This document shows, piece by piece, positions 55,399 through 63,622 of a stretch of 64,000 nucleotides of DNA (its first letter is position 1; every line of letters starts with the position of its first letter). The position numbers were made by a program, and so were the translations under genes. The stretch comes from Hyphomicrobiales bacterium (lineage in GTDB: Bacteria > Pseudomonadota > Alphaproteobacteria > Rhizobiales > JACESI01). The notes under the pieces were generated by a model. The model was not told the DNA's origin. It did not search any database and saw only the letters and a program-made list of their open reading frames with translations. The stretch lies in contig JBDWKL010000011.1 in the NCBI GenBank assembly GCA_039973685.1, positions 1 through 64,000 of the forward strand, written 5' to 3'.

Positions 55399-55425
55399 AA
55401 GGCGCTCCTTTGGGGCGCCTTTTTT
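55399..55425 (+). terminator. Rho-independent terminator after petABC
   Basis: AAGGCGCTCC (55399–55408), loop TTT, GGGGCGCCTT (55412–55421): a 10-bp stem with one T·G wobble, followed by T residues through 55425. A textbook intrinsic terminator 25 bp after the petC stop. Confidence 0.9.
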
Positions 55426-55533
55426 GTTGCGTGCTGTTTCCATATTCCCATTTTATTACCGTTCATTAAGCATACCGCTTTGCGTGGAATTAACGCCCTT
55501 TTGTTATGCTTTTGAGTAGTTTGGATTGGTGGG

Positions 55534-56784
55534 ATGGTGATGAAGTCAACAAGACCGATAGATTTTGAACCGCGTAAGCATTTTTTGGCGCTTGATTCAT
55601 GGCGCGGTATTTGCGCTTGCTTGGTCGTGTTTTTGCACGTGAGTGCCTTTAGTCACGCCTACTTCTCACCGATCACACGCAATGCTGGATTGTTCGTTGA
55701 TTTCTTCTTCGTGCTTTCGGGCTTCGTGATTGCAGCCAATTATCATGCGCGCTTCCAGCAAGGTCATTCGCTTGGCAAGTTTATGTTCTTGCGGATAGGG
55801 CGGCTTTATCCGATCCATCTTGTGATGTTGATTGCGTATATTGTTTTTGAATTCGCCTTTGCTGACATGATCAGCGCGGTTAACGCCAATGCCCGTCAGC
55901 CGTTCACAGGTGCGATGTCGCTTGAAGCGATTTGGGTGAACCTCTTCATGCTTCAAGGTGTCGGCGTACTTGATTACGCGTCTTGGAACTTCCCAAGCTG
56001 GAGCGTTTCAACAGAGCTTCTTGCGTATTTCTTGTTTGCGCTTGGTGCGATCTATTTACGCAAATCATTATGGGCAATCTTGGCGTTGCTCGTGATCATT
56101 CCGCCGTTTTGGATTTATGGCATGGCGGATGGATTGTTGGACAATCGTTTCATGGGCCTTGCACGTTGTCTTGCAGGCTTCAGCGCGGGTGTTTTGTGCC
56201 TTCATGCTTACCGCACTGCTGAGCATCGTTTGCAGCGCTGGAGCGTTGCCTTTGCAACCTTGATGGAAGCCTGTGCTGTCTCTTGGGTGCTTGTCTATCT
56301 TAACAACGCAGAAGGCGCTTTGACCTATGCGTTGCCGATCCCGTTCTTCTTTATCTCTGTGCTTGTCTTCGCTAATCAACGCGGTTTGATTAGCCGTATG
56401 TTGATGGTGCGCCCTTTGGTGCTTATCGGCACACTGTCCTTCTCGATCTATATGATCCACGCTTTCGTCACAGCACGTTTGCTCAATGCTATGCAATTGG
56501 TCGCAGGCAAATTGAACCTTGATATTTTCACCTTCTATGTGAAAGACGACGGCACCCAAATTCGCATGGTTGGTAAAGAACTATGGCAGGGTGATCTTGT
56601 ATATGCTGCCATGTTGATTGTGGTCATCGGTGCCAGTTTCTTCACTTATCAATTTGTTGAAAAACCATCACGTGACTGGTTCCGCAAGATTGCTGATCGC
56701 ATTTGGCATGGTGGTTTAACATCGCACAAAATCGCGGATGATTACGCCAAAAAAGAACCCGCCACCAAAATGGCAGCGGGTTAG
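55534..56784 (+). CDS. Acyltransferase family 3 (OafA-like) membrane protein
   Basis: 416 residues (ATG 55534; ATG 55540 is equally possible). The N-terminal motif LDSWRGICACLVVFLHVSAFSH holds the family's R-x10-H element. About ten membrane helices follow, including FFVLSGFVIAANYH (the FFVLSGF motif) and RIGRLYPIHL. The C-terminal VEKPSRDWFRKIADRI ends the domain. Such proteins transfer acyl groups to sugars of O-antigen, EPS or other envelope glycans. No glycan locus lies next to it; the EPS locus is 38 kb away. Confidence 0.92.
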   Translation: MVMKSTRPIDFEPRKHFLALDSWRGICACLVVFLHVSAFSHAYFSPITRNAGLFVDFFFVLSGFVIAANYHARFQQGHSLGKFMFLRIGRLYPIHLVMLIAYIVFEFAFADMISAVNANARQPFTGAMSLEAIWVNLFMLQGVGVLDYASWNFPSWSVSTELLAYFLFALGAIYLRKSLWAILALLVIIPPFWIYGMADGLLDNRFMGLARCLAGFSAGVLCLHAYRTAEHRLQRWSVAFATLMEACAVSWVLVYLNNAEGALTYALPIPFFFISVLVFANQRGLISRMLMVRPLVLIGTLSFSIYMIHAFVTARLLNAMQLVAGKLNLDIFTFYVKDDGTQIRMVGKELWQGDLVYAAMLIVVIGASFFTYQFVEKPSRDWFRKIADRIWHGGLTSHKIADDYAKKEPATKMAAG

Positions 56785-56978
56785 ACGCTCAAAGCTCAGG
56801 GTGGTGACCAGCGTCAAGTTGGGTGCTTAAGCACCAACTAATCTTGTTATTTTGACGAGATAGGCTGGGTGAGGCCCGAATCTAGCGTCCTGTGTCAAAG
56901 GATGACTTGCAGTTTTGTCTGTGACGTGGTGATAAGAAGCCGGAAAAATGGCAATTACCGGTTTCAGGTTCAAACTTC

Positions 56979-57524
56979 ATGACAGCTGCTAACAATTTTG
57001 ATTTGAAAGACTTCATTCGGACAATCCCTGATTATCCAAAACCAGGTATTCAGTTTCGTGATGTGACGACATTGATCGCTGACCCTGTTGGGTTGCGCGC
57101 ATCTGTTGATATGCTGTTGCGCCCTTTTATCACGGCAGACATCGACTATGTTGCTGGCATTGAAGCGCGCGGGTTTATCTTAGGCGGCGCTGTTGCTCAT
57201 GAACTTGGCCGTGGTTTCATACCAATCCGTAAAAAGGGCAAATTGCCGGGTGAGACGATTGGGCAGGACTACCAGCTTGAATATGGAATGGACCGCATTG
57301 AGATACACAGCGACGCCATCAAAAAGGGCGACCGCGTTCTCATTATCGATGATTTGATTGCGACAGGCGGCACAGCCGAAGCTGCGATTGAGCTTGTGCG
57401 CCGTGCAGGTGGTGAAGTTGTGGCCGCCGCCTTTATCGTAGATTTGCCGGATATTGGTGGTCGCGCGAAGCTTGAAGCGATGGGCGTTGATGTGCACGTG
57501 CTAGTGGAATTTGAAGGCGACTAA
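56979..57524 (+). CDS. apt: Adenine phosphoribosyltransferase
   Basis: 181 residues, the normal length. The type-I PRTase PRPP loop is [14 protein letters not shown]. The N-terminal [21 protein letters not shown] and the flexible-loop region [21 protein letters not shown] are typical of APRT. It salvages adenine to AMP with PRPP. It overlaps a convergent gene of unknown function by 4 nt. The 194 bp before it show no clear feature. Confidence 0.97.
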   Translation: MTAANNFDLKDFIRTIPDYPKPGIQFRDVTTLIADPVGLRASVDMLLRPFITADIDYVAGIEARGFILGGAVAHELGRGFIPIRKKGKLPGETIGQDYQLEYGMDRIEIHSDAIKKGDRVLIIDDLIATGGTAEAAIELVRRAGGEVVAAAFIVDLPDIGGRAKLEAMGVDVHVLVEFEGD

Positions 57525-58018
57525 ACCTGAAGGTCGCGCAGACCGTTTTGTAAGTCGCCTAAAATTTCAAGACGAAGGCCAATTGATGCATCGCTCGATT
57601 GAAGCAAGCGGTTTGTCTCCACTGCAAACTCGAGCACTTGTGCGAGCGCTTGCGTGTCTGTGAGATCGCCAGCGCCGATGCTTTCCAAACCTTCTTCAAG
57701 ATTGATATCGCTTGGCTGGCTTAATTCTTGGGCTGCAAGATCAAGCAGAAACGCAACAGCTGTATCGCTGTTTTCGCCTTGAAACTGTTCTGAAACGAAG
57801 GAAAGCACATCAGGCGTCGGCGCTTCTTCGCCCTCATCACCTTCAACAGCGGGGGCGCTGTCTGCGAGCGCTGTCTCAAGGGCATTGATCTCATTGCGGG
57901 CTGTGCGCTGTGCATCCGTCAGGCTTGCATCATCCACACTTTCAGACAGGTTTAAACGCTCCAAAAAGGAGGGCGTTGCTACCTGTAGCGGTGAAAATGA
58001 TGAGCCAATAGAACTCAC
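57521..58018 (-). CDS. Acidic soluble protein of unknown function
   Basis: 165 residues, Glu/Asp/Ser/Leu-rich, with no signal peptide or membrane segment. The C-terminal half is helical ([48 protein letters not shown]) with a low-complexity acidic middle (EGDEGEEAP). I do not recognise a family. It lies between apt (convergent) and the nucleosidase gene on the same strand, 79 bp downstream of the nucleosidase stop's opposite side. The intact frame and alphaproteobacterial composition make a real gene likely. Confidence 0.7.
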   Translation of the reverse strand: MSSIGSSFSPLQVATPSFLERLNLSESVDDASLTDAQRTARNEINALETALADSAPAVEGDEGEEAPTPDVLSFVSEQFQGENSDTAVAFLLDLAAQELSQPSDINLEEGLESIGAGDLTDTQALAQVLEFAVETNRLLQSSDASIGLRLEILGDLQNGLRDLQV

Positions 58019-58097
58019 GGTCGATGCTCCACAAAGATATTATGAAGCGCAGTTTATAGGAAAAGGGTTTCAAAAACGTTTTGGTTTGTTTCGCGCC

Positions 58098-58706
58098 TTA
58101 TAAAACGGCGGCGAGCTCATCCACAGCCTTTGCAAGCTTCACATCAATATCTGCGAGATAGGCTGTCCAGTCTTCGTACTTGGAAAGCTCTTCCTTGCCA
58201 TCTGAGATGCCGCGTAGGCCCATTAATGGCACGTCAAACGTATCTGCAACCCGTTTAATGGCGAAGGTTTCCATGTCCACCATGTCAGCGTCGATAGCTT
58301 TGTAGGCCTCGCCAGAAACGATATTTGCGCCTGTTGAAAGTCGTGCTGTTGCCGTTGAGAGCGGGCAGGTGAGGGAGATTGCTATTTCATGGTCGATGAA
58401 AGGGGTGACGCCTTTGGTAAAGCCCAGCGGCGAGGCGTCCATATCGCGGTAAGAAACGCTCTCCACCTGATAGACTTCGCCTTGTTCAAGCGTGGCAGAG
58501 CCTGCTGACCCAAGAGAGACAATGAGGTCTGGCTTTGTGTTCAAGCCGCTCAAAGCCTTGGTCACCTGCATAGCGGCCTCAACAGGACCAACGCCGCACA
58601 TGAGGGGCTTGATGCGGGCTTGAAGGGCGTCGCCATATTCCATTGGTACAGCCATGACGAACAGGACTGATTTGCCGTTGATCTGCTTGATCTCAAAATC
58701 ACTCAT
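58098..58706 (-). CDS. mtnN: 5'-methylthioadenosine / S-adenosylhomocysteine nucleosidase-like enzyme
   Basis: 202 residues, shorter than the ~230 of E. coli MtnN. The phosphorylase/nucleosidase fold is shown by MCGVGPVEAAMQVTKAL, LIVSLGSAGSA, the substrate motif VDMETFAI (catalytic Glu and Met) and GLRGISDG (Asp acid). It should release adenine from methylthioadenosine or SAH; the adenine could then be salvaged by the apt product encoded nearby. The compact form could indicate a narrower nucleosidase. It is 16 bp downstream of ychF on the same strand. Confidence 0.88.
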   Translation of the reverse strand: MSDFEIKQINGKSVLFVMAVPMEYGDALQARIKPLMCGVGPVEAAMQVTKALSGLNTKPDLIVSLGSAGSATLEQGEVYQVESVSYRDMDASPLGFTKGVTPFIDHEIAISLTCPLSTATARLSTGANIVSGEAYKAIDADMVDMETFAIKRVADTFDVPLMGLRGISDGKEELSKYEDWTAYLADIDVKLAKAVDELAAVL

Positions 58707-58722
58707 GGCGTCACTCTTCGCT

Positions 58723-59820
58723 CTAGTTGTTAAACTTAAACAACATCACATCGCCATCTTGAACGACATATTCCTTGCCCTCATCACGCGCCTTTCCTGC
58801 TTCTTTGGCAGGTACTTCACCGCCCAAGGTTACGTAGTCTGTGTAACCGATGGTTTGGGCGCGGATGAAGCCTTTTTCGAAATCGGTGTGAATGACGCCA
58901 GCAGCCTGTGGTGCTTTGGTGCCTTCAGCAATTGTCCACGCGCGGGTCTCTTTCGGGCCAGCGGTGAAATAGGTTTGGAGATTGAGAAGTTCGTAGCCAC
59001 GGCGGATCAAACGATCAAGGCCCGGTTCTTCAAGCTCTAGGGTTTCCAAGAACTCTTCCTGCTCATCAAGGTCTAGCTGTGCGATCTCTGATTCAATGGC
59101 GGCAGAAATGGTGACTGACTTTGCGCCTTGTTCTTCGGCCATCTTGTCAACGCGGGCAGAAAAGTCATTGCCGCTACCAGCGCTTTCTTCTTCCACATTT
59201 GCCACATAAAGGATTGGCTTTGAGGTGAGGAGTTGCAAGCCTTCGAAAATTTTGTAGTCGTCATCGCTGACCTCAAGAAGACGTGCAGGTTTGCCCTCTT
59301 GCAAGAGTTCTAAGACGGCTTCGATGATGGGAAGTTGTTCAGCAGCTTCTTTGTCTTTACTGCCCGCTTTCTTGCGCACGCCAACAACGCGCTTTTCAAG
59401 ACTTTCAAGATCCGCAATCAAAAGCTCGGTTTCAACCGTTTCAGCATCTGCAATTGGGTCGATCTTGCCTTCCACGTGCGTAATGTCGCCATCTTCGAAA
59501 CAACGAAGCACATGGGCGATGGCGTCCACTTCGCGGATGTTGGCAAGGAACTGGTTGCCAAGCCCTTCGCCTTTTGAGGCGCCGCGCACGAGACCCGCAA
59601 TATCAACGAAGTTGAGGCGGGCGGGCAGGATCTCTTTTGATTCTGCAATCGCTGCAATTTTCGCCAATCGCTCGTCTGGAACACTCACTTCGCCAGTGTT
59701 CGGTTCGATGGTACAAAACGGATAATTAGCCGCCTGCGCTGCCGCCGTTTTGGTGAGTGCGTTGAACAAGGTGGATTTGCCAACATTGGGCAAACCAACA
59801 ATACCGCATTTAAATCCCAT
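58723..59820 (-). CDS. ychF: Redox-regulated ATPase/GTPase YchF
   Basis: 365 residues from ATG 59820 (MGFKCGIVGLPNVGKST); an in-frame start at 59886 adds a poorly conserved tail. It has G1 GLPNVGKS, G3 DIAGLVRGASKGEGLGNQFL, the altered G4 NVEE (NxxE instead of NKxD, which makes YchF an ATPase) and a C-terminal TGS domain with AAGVIHTDFEKGFIRAQTI. It is a ribosome-associated universal protein involved in stress and translation control. Confidence 0.97.
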   Translation of the reverse strand: MGFKCGIVGLPNVGKSTLFNALTKTAAAQAANYPFCTIEPNTGEVSVPDERLAKIAAIAESKEILPARLNFVDIAGLVRGASKGEGLGNQFLANIREVDAIAHVLRCFEDGDITHVEGKIDPIADAETVETELLIADLESLEKRVVGVRKKAGSKDKEAAEQLPIIEAVLELLQEGKPARLLEVSDDDYKIFEGLQLLTSKPILYVANVEEESAGSGNDFSARVDKMAEEQGAKSVTISAAIESEIAQLDLDEQEEFLETLELEEPGLDRLIRRGYELLNLQTYFTAGPKETRAWTIAEGTKAPQAAGVIHTDFEKGFIRAQTIGYTDYVTLGGEVPAKEAGKARDEGKEYVVQDGDVMLFKFNN

Positions 59821-59931
59821 GATATGGGTCCTTTGCGTTGAATTTTCGTGTTGCGTGTTGTTAGTTGAAACAACGAAGTTCGGCAAGTGATCGTTAGGGT
59901 CACACCATCAAATTCTTAAGGAGCCACGCTT

Positions 59932-60168
59932 ATGCAATGCGTTTTTGTCCAAATCAGATGTCATCCGGGTAAAACTTACACGGTCGCCGACGAAATCTAC
60001 GCCCGCGAAATCGCATCAGAGCTTTATTCCACCAGCGGCGATTTTGATTTGATGATGAAGCTTTATATTGATGAGGGCGAGGACATCGGCAAATTCGTCA
60101 ATGATAAGCTGCTCGATATTGAGGGCATTGCAAGGTCGCTGACGACGCTGACGTTTAAGGCGTTTTGA
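59932..60168 (+). CDS. Stand-alone Lrp/AsnC ligand-binding (RAM) domain protein
   Basis: 78 residues comprising only the RAM ferredoxin-like domain: CVFVQIRCHPGKTYTVADEI, the GDFDLMMKLYIDEGEDIG turn and a final TTLTFKAF. There is no helix-turn-helix, so it cannot bind DNA itself; such proteins oligomerise and bind amino acids. The extreme 3' end (60146–60166) is duplicated almost perfectly at 60724–60744. It is divergent from ychF. Confidence 0.9.
   Translation: MQCVFVQIRCHPGKTYTVADEIYAREIASELYSTSGDFDLMMKLYIDEGEDIGKFVNDKLLDIEGIARSLTTLTFKAF
60146..60166 (+). repeat. 21-bp direct repeat, left copy (3' end of the Lrp-domain gene)
   Basis: CGCTGACGTTTAAGGCGTTTT, which encodes the last residues of the Lrp-domain protein. 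It differs from the right copy at 60724–60744 by a single base. The copies are 578 bp apart and flank a short ORF, as expected for an insertion that duplicated or recreated the gene end. Confidence 0.75.
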
Positions 60169-60274
60169 GGGGGCGATGGCGGCTATGCGGACTTTGCTGC
60201 TGTTCGTTTAGGTATTGCTGTAGAGTTAGAACTACGCGTATTTGGAATGTTATCTCCAATCGTTTAAGGCTGAA

Positions 60275-60577
60275 CTATCGCTCATAAAGTGAACAATTTC
60301 TAGGATGAATTTCCGGCCTGAATAATGATACACTTTGTAAACAGTCCATGAAAATTCCGTCGTCTTTAATAACCTCGAAGGTCAGGGTGACGTCGTTGTG
60401 AATTAGCTTACAATCAATTTTTCTAGGAGTTTGGACGCCATCTGGGGTCGTCAGAGCAACATTCATACAATGCGCTTCGGCTAACCTCACGGAACGCTCA
60501 TAATCTGATCTCAGATCAACAAATATATGTGCTCCATATCCAATAAGTATACCAAAACCCAACAAGAAAAATTTCAT
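60275..60577 (-). CDS. Small membrane-anchored or secreted protein of unknown function
   Basis: 100 residues. An N-terminal hydrophobic helix (FFLLGFGILIGYGAHIFV) can act as signal peptide or anchor. The remainder is a small beta-rich domain with four Cys (residues near 37, 56, 79 and 94), which may form disulfides. GGTGG lies just before the ATG. It has no recognised family. It lies inside the segment bounded by the 21-bp repeats and is more AT-rich than its neighbours, suggesting cargo of an insertion. Confidence 0.6.
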   Translation of the reverse strand: MKFFLLGFGILIGYGAHIFVDLRSDYERSVRLAEAHCMNVALTTPDGVQTPRKIDCKLIHNDVTLTFEVIKDDGIFMDCLQSVSLFRPEIHPRNCSLYER

Positions 60578-60723
60578 CCACCACCCAACTAGATAAGAGA
60601 GTATTAGTCGTAGTCCATGTGAAAACAGACTGGGCCCAACGTTTACTTAAAAAATAAACTCCGTCAATATGGGCTCGAAGCGGACGTTCGGCAACACGGG
60701 TGTGGTAGCCCGCTCGCCCGTGC

Positions 60724-60744
60724 CGCTGACGTTTAAAGCGTTTT
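60724..60744 (+). repeat. 21-bp direct repeat, right copy
   Basis: CGCTGACGTTTAAAGCGTTTT followed by AATTAA. It repeats the Lrp-domain gene end, including a stop codon (TAA) in the equivalent frame, but has no gene attached. If the region between the copies is removed, the Lrp-domain gene would again end here, next to the dehalogenase-like gene stop at 60747. Confidence 0.75.
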
Positions 60745-60746
60745 AA

Positions 60747-61613
60747 TTAATCTCCCAACTGCGCCCGAAAATAAGCAACATTGGTGGTAAGGCCGGGTAG
60801 GAGCCATGTGAAGAGGCGGACGGTTTCTAGGATGGCGGGGAGGTCTTCGCCGCAGGCTTGTTTTAGGGTTTCAGCGGTGAGGCCTGTCGGGTTTGCTAAT
60901 GTTGCCGTCGCTGCAAACTGTGCTTCATGTTGGCTTATTACCAGCGGCTCATAGTTGGGGCCTTGGATCTCAGTCTTCAAATCTTTCCATGCAAGATCGA
61001 AATAGCTCGGCCAGCGGGCGAAGCAACGATAATCCGTGTTGACGAAGGGCAGACCGAGAGTGGTTTTGATGTCTTCGTAGATGGCTTGATGGTCGGGCAA
61101 AACGTGATGCGGTTCCAGCAGTACAAAGGGTGTTGAGACTTCGGGGCCATGCGCCTTTGCGGCAGCGCCTATGTCAGTTCCGCCGAGCAACTCACCGCCC
61201 TCAAGCAATAGCCTCGCGACCATCACTGCTGGGATTTGCATGAAATTGCCGTGGCTGATGATGTCGATCATCTCGCGCATTTCATCCAGTTCTCGTGAGG
61301 AATACCCCATGGCAAAAAGGCGCTCAGAAATCGGCGGCGGATTGAGTGCCTCAATGTCGGTTTCAACCTTTGCCCGCAGGCTTTGGGCAACCTCGACATA
61401 AGCGTTAGTTTGCACAACAGGCTCTAGCGCCTTCCACCAGCAATCAAAGAATGGGCGATAGTGTGCGTAGGCCATGGTGACGACGCCAACCCATGGAATT
61501 TGCATGGCGGCCTTATAGCGCTCATAGGTATCGCGCAATTCGCCTTCGGCTTTGAATTCCCAATGGGGGTAAACGGCAGGGATTGGGACAGGTTTGATGC
61601 GTTCAATTTTCAT
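60747..61613 (-). CDS. DehI-type haloacid dehalogenase family protein
   Basis: 288 residues. Two related halves are visible: AMQIPWVGVVTMAYAHYRPFFDCWWKAL and TLGLPFVNTDYRCFARWPSYFDLAWKDL, an internal repeat matching the pseudo-dimer of DehI. The TDYR-x-FARWPSY segment is the family's active-site region, and its Asp may correspond to the catalytic Asp that activates water. DehI enzymes remove halogen from 2-haloacids of both stereochemistries. Activity and substrate of this homologue are unproven. The start at 61613 has normal family length. Confidence 0.8.
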   Translation of the reverse strand: MKIERIKPVPIPAVYPHWEFKAEGELRDTYERYKAAMQIPWVGVVTMAYAHYRPFFDCWWKALEPVVQTNAYVEVAQSLRAKVETDIEALNPPPISERLFAMGYSSRELDEMREMIDIISHGNFMQIPAVMVARLLLEGGELLGGTDIGAAAKAHGPEVSTPFVLLEPHHVLPDHQAIYEDIKTTLGLPFVNTDYRCFARWPSYFDLAWKDLKTEIQGPNYEPLVISQHEAQFAATATLANPTGLTAETLKQACGEDLPAILETVRLFTWLLPGLTTNVAYFRAQLGD

Positions 61614-61652
61614 GGAACGTGGCCTCGCTATAAAGGTGCTTACACCGTTAGC

Positions 61653-62039
61653 TTAAACCACAGGGGCCACATAATACCAGCGGCCTGCTTTCTTTTTGAA
61701 GCTGCTTTTCTCGCTCTGTTTATCAAGCTTGCCGTGCACCATTGATGTGGCCTCAAATGTTACCGTGCCTTTGGTGTCGTCTTTGGTGCCTGCTTCGGTT
61801 TCTAAAACCCGCAAACCCACCCAAACGCTCTGGGTTGAGCGCACATGATAACCTGCTTCATCAAAACTCTTTTGATAAGGCGGCCATGTGGTGTCTTTGA
61901 GGTAGGGAATTTGAGTGGTCACAAAGGCAGAATACCGCGAGCGCATGAGGGCTTCGGCGGTTTCGGGCAGGGCGTCGCCTTTGTGGAAAGGTTCACAGCA
62001 GGCTTCGTATTCTTGAATTGAACCGCAGGGGCAGGGCAT
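61653..62039 (-). CDS. YchJ-family protein with SEC-C zinc motif
   Basis: 128 residues. The N-terminus is a SEC-C-type zinc knuckle: CPCGS followed by YEACCEPFHKGDA. The YchJ core follows (AEALMRSRYSAFV, a VRVLETE-like strand, GTVTFEATSMVHGKLDKQSEKSSFKKKAGRWYYV). The knuckle can bind metal and often ribosome or SecB-like partners; the function of YchJ is not settled. It is 2 bp downstream of pth on the same strand, so the two are likely co-transcribed. Confidence 0.9.
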   Translation of the reverse strand: MPCPCGSIQEYEACCEPFHKGDALPETAEALMRSRYSAFVTTQIPYLKDTTWPPYQKSFDEAGYHVRSTQSVWVGLRVLETEAGTKDDTKGTVTFEATSMVHGKLDKQSEKSSFKKKAGRWYYVAPVV

Positions 62040-62041
62040 GG

Positions 62042-62770
62042 CTATTCTTTGCCGCCAAACAATCGCTTCAACATATCAGCCATCGGGCCAGATGTTGGCA
62101 CATCTTTCTTGCTGCCTGAGCGCGCTTGATGGATGTGGCTTTGTTTTTTCTTCTCGTGCTTTGCTGCTTTATTGGCTTGGCCGCGTGCGCTTGGTGGCTC
62201 GTTTGAATTGAGTTTGAGCGCGAGCTTGTTCGTGAAGTTGGTGTCTTCGCCTTTGGCGAGCGTGTCCATGCAATCAGCAATGCCGGATAAAAGCGGGTCG
62301 AGCCATGATTGATCGGCCTTGGCAAAGTCTCCGAGTACATAGCTAGAAACACGGTTCTTATCACCAGGGTGACCGATGCCGAGGCGCACGCGGCGGTATT
62401 CTTTGCCGCAATGGGCGTCGATGCTCTTGATCCCGTTGTGACCGCCAGAGCCGCCGCCTTTTTTGATTTTTACTTTGCCGGGTGCAATGTCCAGCTCGTC
62501 ATAGACGACAATGATATCTGCCAGCTCAATTTTATAGAACTTGCATGCTTCGCGCACAGAGCGACCAGATTCATTCATGAAGGTGGTGGGCTTTAAGAGC
62601 AGCGTTTTAACGCCGTCAATTGTGCCTTCCGAAATTTCGCCCTGAAACTTTGAGCGGAAGGGTGTAAAATTATGGCGGTGGGCAATTTCGTCCACCGCCA
62701 TAAAACCGATGTTGTGTCGGTTAGAAGCGTATTTCGCGCCTGGATTACCAAGTCCTACTATGAGAAACAT
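62042..62770 (-). CDS. pth: Peptidyl-tRNA hydrolase with basic C-terminal extension
   Basis: 242 residues against about 190 for E. coli Pth. The core has the catalytic His in [15 protein letters not shown], the PTTFMNESG block, [11 protein letters not shown] and [14 protein letters not shown]. It cleaves peptidyl-tRNA that has dropped off ribosomes. The last ~50 residues are Lys/Gln/Ser-rich ([20 protein letters not shown]…) and end in a short helix; such tails recur in alphaproteobacterial members. It lies between rplY and the ychJ-like gene, the standard rplY–pth–ychF neighbourhood. Confidence 0.97.
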   Translation of the reverse strand: MFLIVGLGNPGAKYASNRHNIGFMAVDEIAHRHNFTPFRSKFQGEISEGTIDGVKTLLLKPTTFMNESGRSVREACKFYKIELADIIVVYDELDIAPGKVKIKKGGGSGGHNGIKSIDAHCGKEYRRVRLGIGHPGDKNRVSSYVLGDFAKADQSWLDPLLSGIADCMDTLAKGEDTNFTNKLALKLNSNEPPSARGQANKAAKHEKKKQSHIHQARSGSKKDVPTSGPMADMLKRLFGGKE

Positions 62771-62797
62771 GGGTGTCTCCTTTAGCGCGAAGGGGCG

Positions 62798-63433
62798 TTA
62801 CTCGTCGCCGCCTTCTGCTGGTGCTTCTTCTGCGCCTTCTTCACCGTCTTCGTCTTTCAAGTCTTCCTTGATGCCGGCTGGTGTAGCGATTGTTGCAATC
62901 GTGAAATCGCGATCGGTAATCGTTGGTACGCAACCTTCAGGCAATGTCACAGAAGAAATGTGAGCACCATCGCCAAGGTCAAGAGCACCAAGATCAACAA
63001 CGAGATTTTCTGGGATTGCATCCGCAGGACATTCTAGCTCAACCGTGTAACGCACAACGTTCAACACGCCGCCACGTTTAATGCCAGGTGATGTTTCTTC
63101 GTTTTCGAAGAGAACCGGCACTTCAACAGTGAGTTTCGCACCTTTAGTAATGCGCAGAAAATCGACGTGGATCAAGATGTCACGAACAGGATCAAGAGCG
63201 TAATCTTTAGGGATCACTTTGACCTTTTCGCCGTTCACATCAATGGTTGCAACAGTCGACATAAAGCCGCCTGCGTGAAGCTTCATGAAAGCTTCTTTGT
63301 AATCAATCGCAATCGGGAGAGGAGGTTTTTTGTCGCCGTAGATTACAGCCGGAACTTTTTTGTCCCGACGTAAAGCACGAGCGGCCCCCTTGCCAACCCG
63401 GTCGCGTACTTCTGCTTTGAGTTCGTAGCTCAT
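62798..63433 (-). CDS. rplY: 50S ribosomal protein L25/CTC
   Basis: 211 residues from ATG 63433 (GGAG at the usual distance); a longer in-frame start is not supported. It has the L25 domain ([30 protein letters not shown]), the second TL5/CTC-type beta domain and an acidic tail ([17 protein letters not shown]). It binds 5S rRNA in the large subunit. The gene is followed 27 bp later by pth, as in most alphaproteobacteria. Confidence 0.97.
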   Translation of the reverse strand: MSYELKAEVRDRVGKGAARALRRDKKVPAVIYGDKKPPLPIAIDYKEAFMKLHAGGFMSTVATIDVNGEKVKVIPKDYALDPVRDILIHVDFLRITKGAKLTVEVPVLFENEETSPGIKRGGVLNVVRYTVELECPADAIPENLVVDLGALDLGDGAHISSVTLPEGCVPTITDRDFTIATIATPAGIKEDLKDEDGEEGAEEAPAEGGDE

Positions 63434-63622
63434 AAGTACACTCCAAATTGTCTGGTATAAAAACGCTGTCTTTCGACTAGCGAGCTGGTTCCTCCAGGGG
63501 TGAACAACAGCTGAGCGGCTTATACGGCAAGAAGGTTGGGATTGCAATGTTTGTTCGACTTGTTATTACAGGCCTGCGCTCGCATTTTGGGGTGCGATAA
63601 GATCTATTTTTTAAGGAATATT

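Noticed and set aside
56756-56776. Hairpin AACCCGC…GCGGGTT at the end of the acyltransferase gene with a T run on the minus strand
   Set aside because: It lies inside coding DNA and no minus-strand gene runs into it, so a terminator role is not supported.
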